From G020348185 sp964525045 (GTDB lineage Bacteria > Nitrospirota > Nitrospiria > Nitrospirales > UBA8639): a stretch of 64,000 nucleotides of DNA. This document shows positions 63,401 through 64,000 of the stretch, piece by piece (the stretch's first letter is position 1; every line of letters begins with the position of its first letter). A model generated the notes under the pieces. That model did no database searches. It was given only the letters and a program-made list of their open reading frames with translations, and was not told where the DNA came from. The stretch covers positions 1 through 64,000 of the forward strand of contig CAZGFD010000017.1 in NCBI GenBank assembly GCA_964525045.1, in the 5' to 3' direction. A program made the position numbers and the translations under genes.

Positions 63401-63835
63401 ATGAAGCTGATTGTTTCTATCCTCTTATTCTTCCTAGCAAGCTGTCAGACGACCCCTGTGCCCATCGAGGAAACTGATCTGGTGCCCCCTGATCGATTGT
63501 TTGCCTATCAATTTCCAACAGAGAAGACAACGGCCACCATTGAAGTGATTCGGGACAGGGGGTCAGTTGGGGCCGACTGTCATATCGGGGTCTTTCTCAA
63601 TTACCAGTTAGCGGCTCGAATTGACCCAGGCGAACGGGCTCGGTTTGTGATCGAACCAGGGGAGACCGTAGTGGGAGCCGGGCGAGATCCACGGGGGGAG
63701 GAATTATGTGGGACCGATCAAGGCAATGTGAAACATGTGAGAACGACACTCGCCAATGGTGAAACCAAACGGTTCCGGGTATCCACCTCGGCGTTTGGGC
63801 GAATTCTGATTTCGCCTATCGCTCTGACCCCCTAG
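63401..63835 (+). CDS. Small lipoprotein, unknown function
   Basis: A protein of about 144 aa with a lipoprotein signal (IVSILLFFLASC). The soluble domain (FAYQFPTEKTTATIEVIRDR to the end) has an immunoglobulin-like beta pattern, with two Cys residues that could pair. I cannot name the family with certainty. The ATG at 63401 gives the normal signal; a TTG three codons upstream is in frame. From 63836 to 64000 I see no supported gene. Confidence 0.7.
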   Translation: MKLIVSILLFFLASCQTTPVPIEETDLVPPDRLFAYQFPTEKTTATIEVIRDRGSVGADCHIGVFLNYQLAARIDPGERARFVIEPGETVVGAGRDPRGEELCGTDQGNVKHVRTTLANGETKRFRVSTSAFGRILISPIALTP

Positions 63836-64000
63836 CGACGACCAACCTCCTCGCCTCAGCTCATCAGCGTTCATGTGGGGCTTTGCGCTCTGACGCAGGG
63901 GGGATGGTAAGGAAGTCCAAGAAAATCTGCCCATTGAAAGGGTTTTTTGGTTGGACATTATTAATGGGCCAGAAAAAAATGGGGACTCAATATGATACAC

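Noticed and set aside
63704..64000. Minus-strand frame reaching the right edge
   Set aside because: It overlaps a well-supported lipoprotein gene and has poor composition.
1..64000. CRISPR arrays, rRNA and tRNA genes
   Set aside because: I looked for regular short repeats with spacers and for tRNA-like cloverleaf sequence and found none I could support.

Overview
The window looks like a chromosomal segment of a Gram-negative chemolithoautotroph, most likely a Nitrospira-like member of the Nitrospirota. Supporting signs are moderate GC, outer-membrane porins and lipoproteins, two SulP anion transporters, a limiting-CO2-inducible (LCIB-type) carbonic anhydrase, an Mrp/Mbh-type antiporter operon, and gene families often seen in that phylum (DUF2934, DUF502, SYLF, CBS, EthD, zinc-ribbon proteins). 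The taxonomic call is inference; there is no rRNA or marker gene to prove it.

Layout. 0.4-6.6 kb: a sigma54 (RpoN) signalling block with a CHASE3/HAMP/PAS histidine kinase, its NtrC-type regulator, two tiny membrane peptides, a DUF3365 haem sensor and a second, altered NtrC-type regulator. 7.2-8.5 kb: an intact IS3-family element with a 3-bp target duplication. 8.7-21.7 kb: an inorganic-carbon and envelope block with a micropeptide, SulP transporter 1, LCIB carbonic anhydrase, DUF1232 protein, sugar nucleotidyltransferase, ZIP metal transporter, CBS protein with its own micropeptide, AlgE-type porin and SulP transporter 2. 22.1-29.5 kb: a ten-gene Mrp/Mbh-like cation/proton antiporter operon with three NuoL/M/N-type subunits. 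29.6-39.1 kb: CBS, SYLF, glycine-zipper, phospholipase-D lipoprotein, DUF502, a lipoprotein and a second AlgE-type porin. 39.1-47.7 kb: an IS relic, a sulfatase, a pentameric ligand-gated ion channel, an SRPBCC protein, and a stripped AAA+ sigma54-activator paralogue. 47.7-64 kb: PriA lacking its ATPase motifs, a GH9 cellulase with two CBMs, an EEP nuclease/phosphatase, an SGNH protein, an adenylate cyclase, a MerA/Lpd-like flavoprotein, CBS, EthD and cyclase-family proteins, and small lipoproteins, one frameshifted.

The most unusual signal is regulatory. Nine exact -24/-12 sigma54 promoter matches (TGGCA-N6-TTGC followed by A or T), plus two near matches, lie between genes and point at the next gene. 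By simple base arithmetic about 0.2 exact matches would be expected by chance on both strands of 64 kb. The targets are the kinase/regulator operon, the second regulator, the stripped AAA+ paralogue, a porin, SulP transporter 2, the sugar nucleotidyltransferase, the cellulase, a 66-residue protein and three loci that each encode an 18-19 residue hydrophobic micropeptide. The three peptides align without gaps over 18 positions (invariant M1, L6, L8, W12, A13, R17, F18). I propose a sigma54-driven micropeptide family linked to transport and signalling genes in this genome. I know of no description of it.
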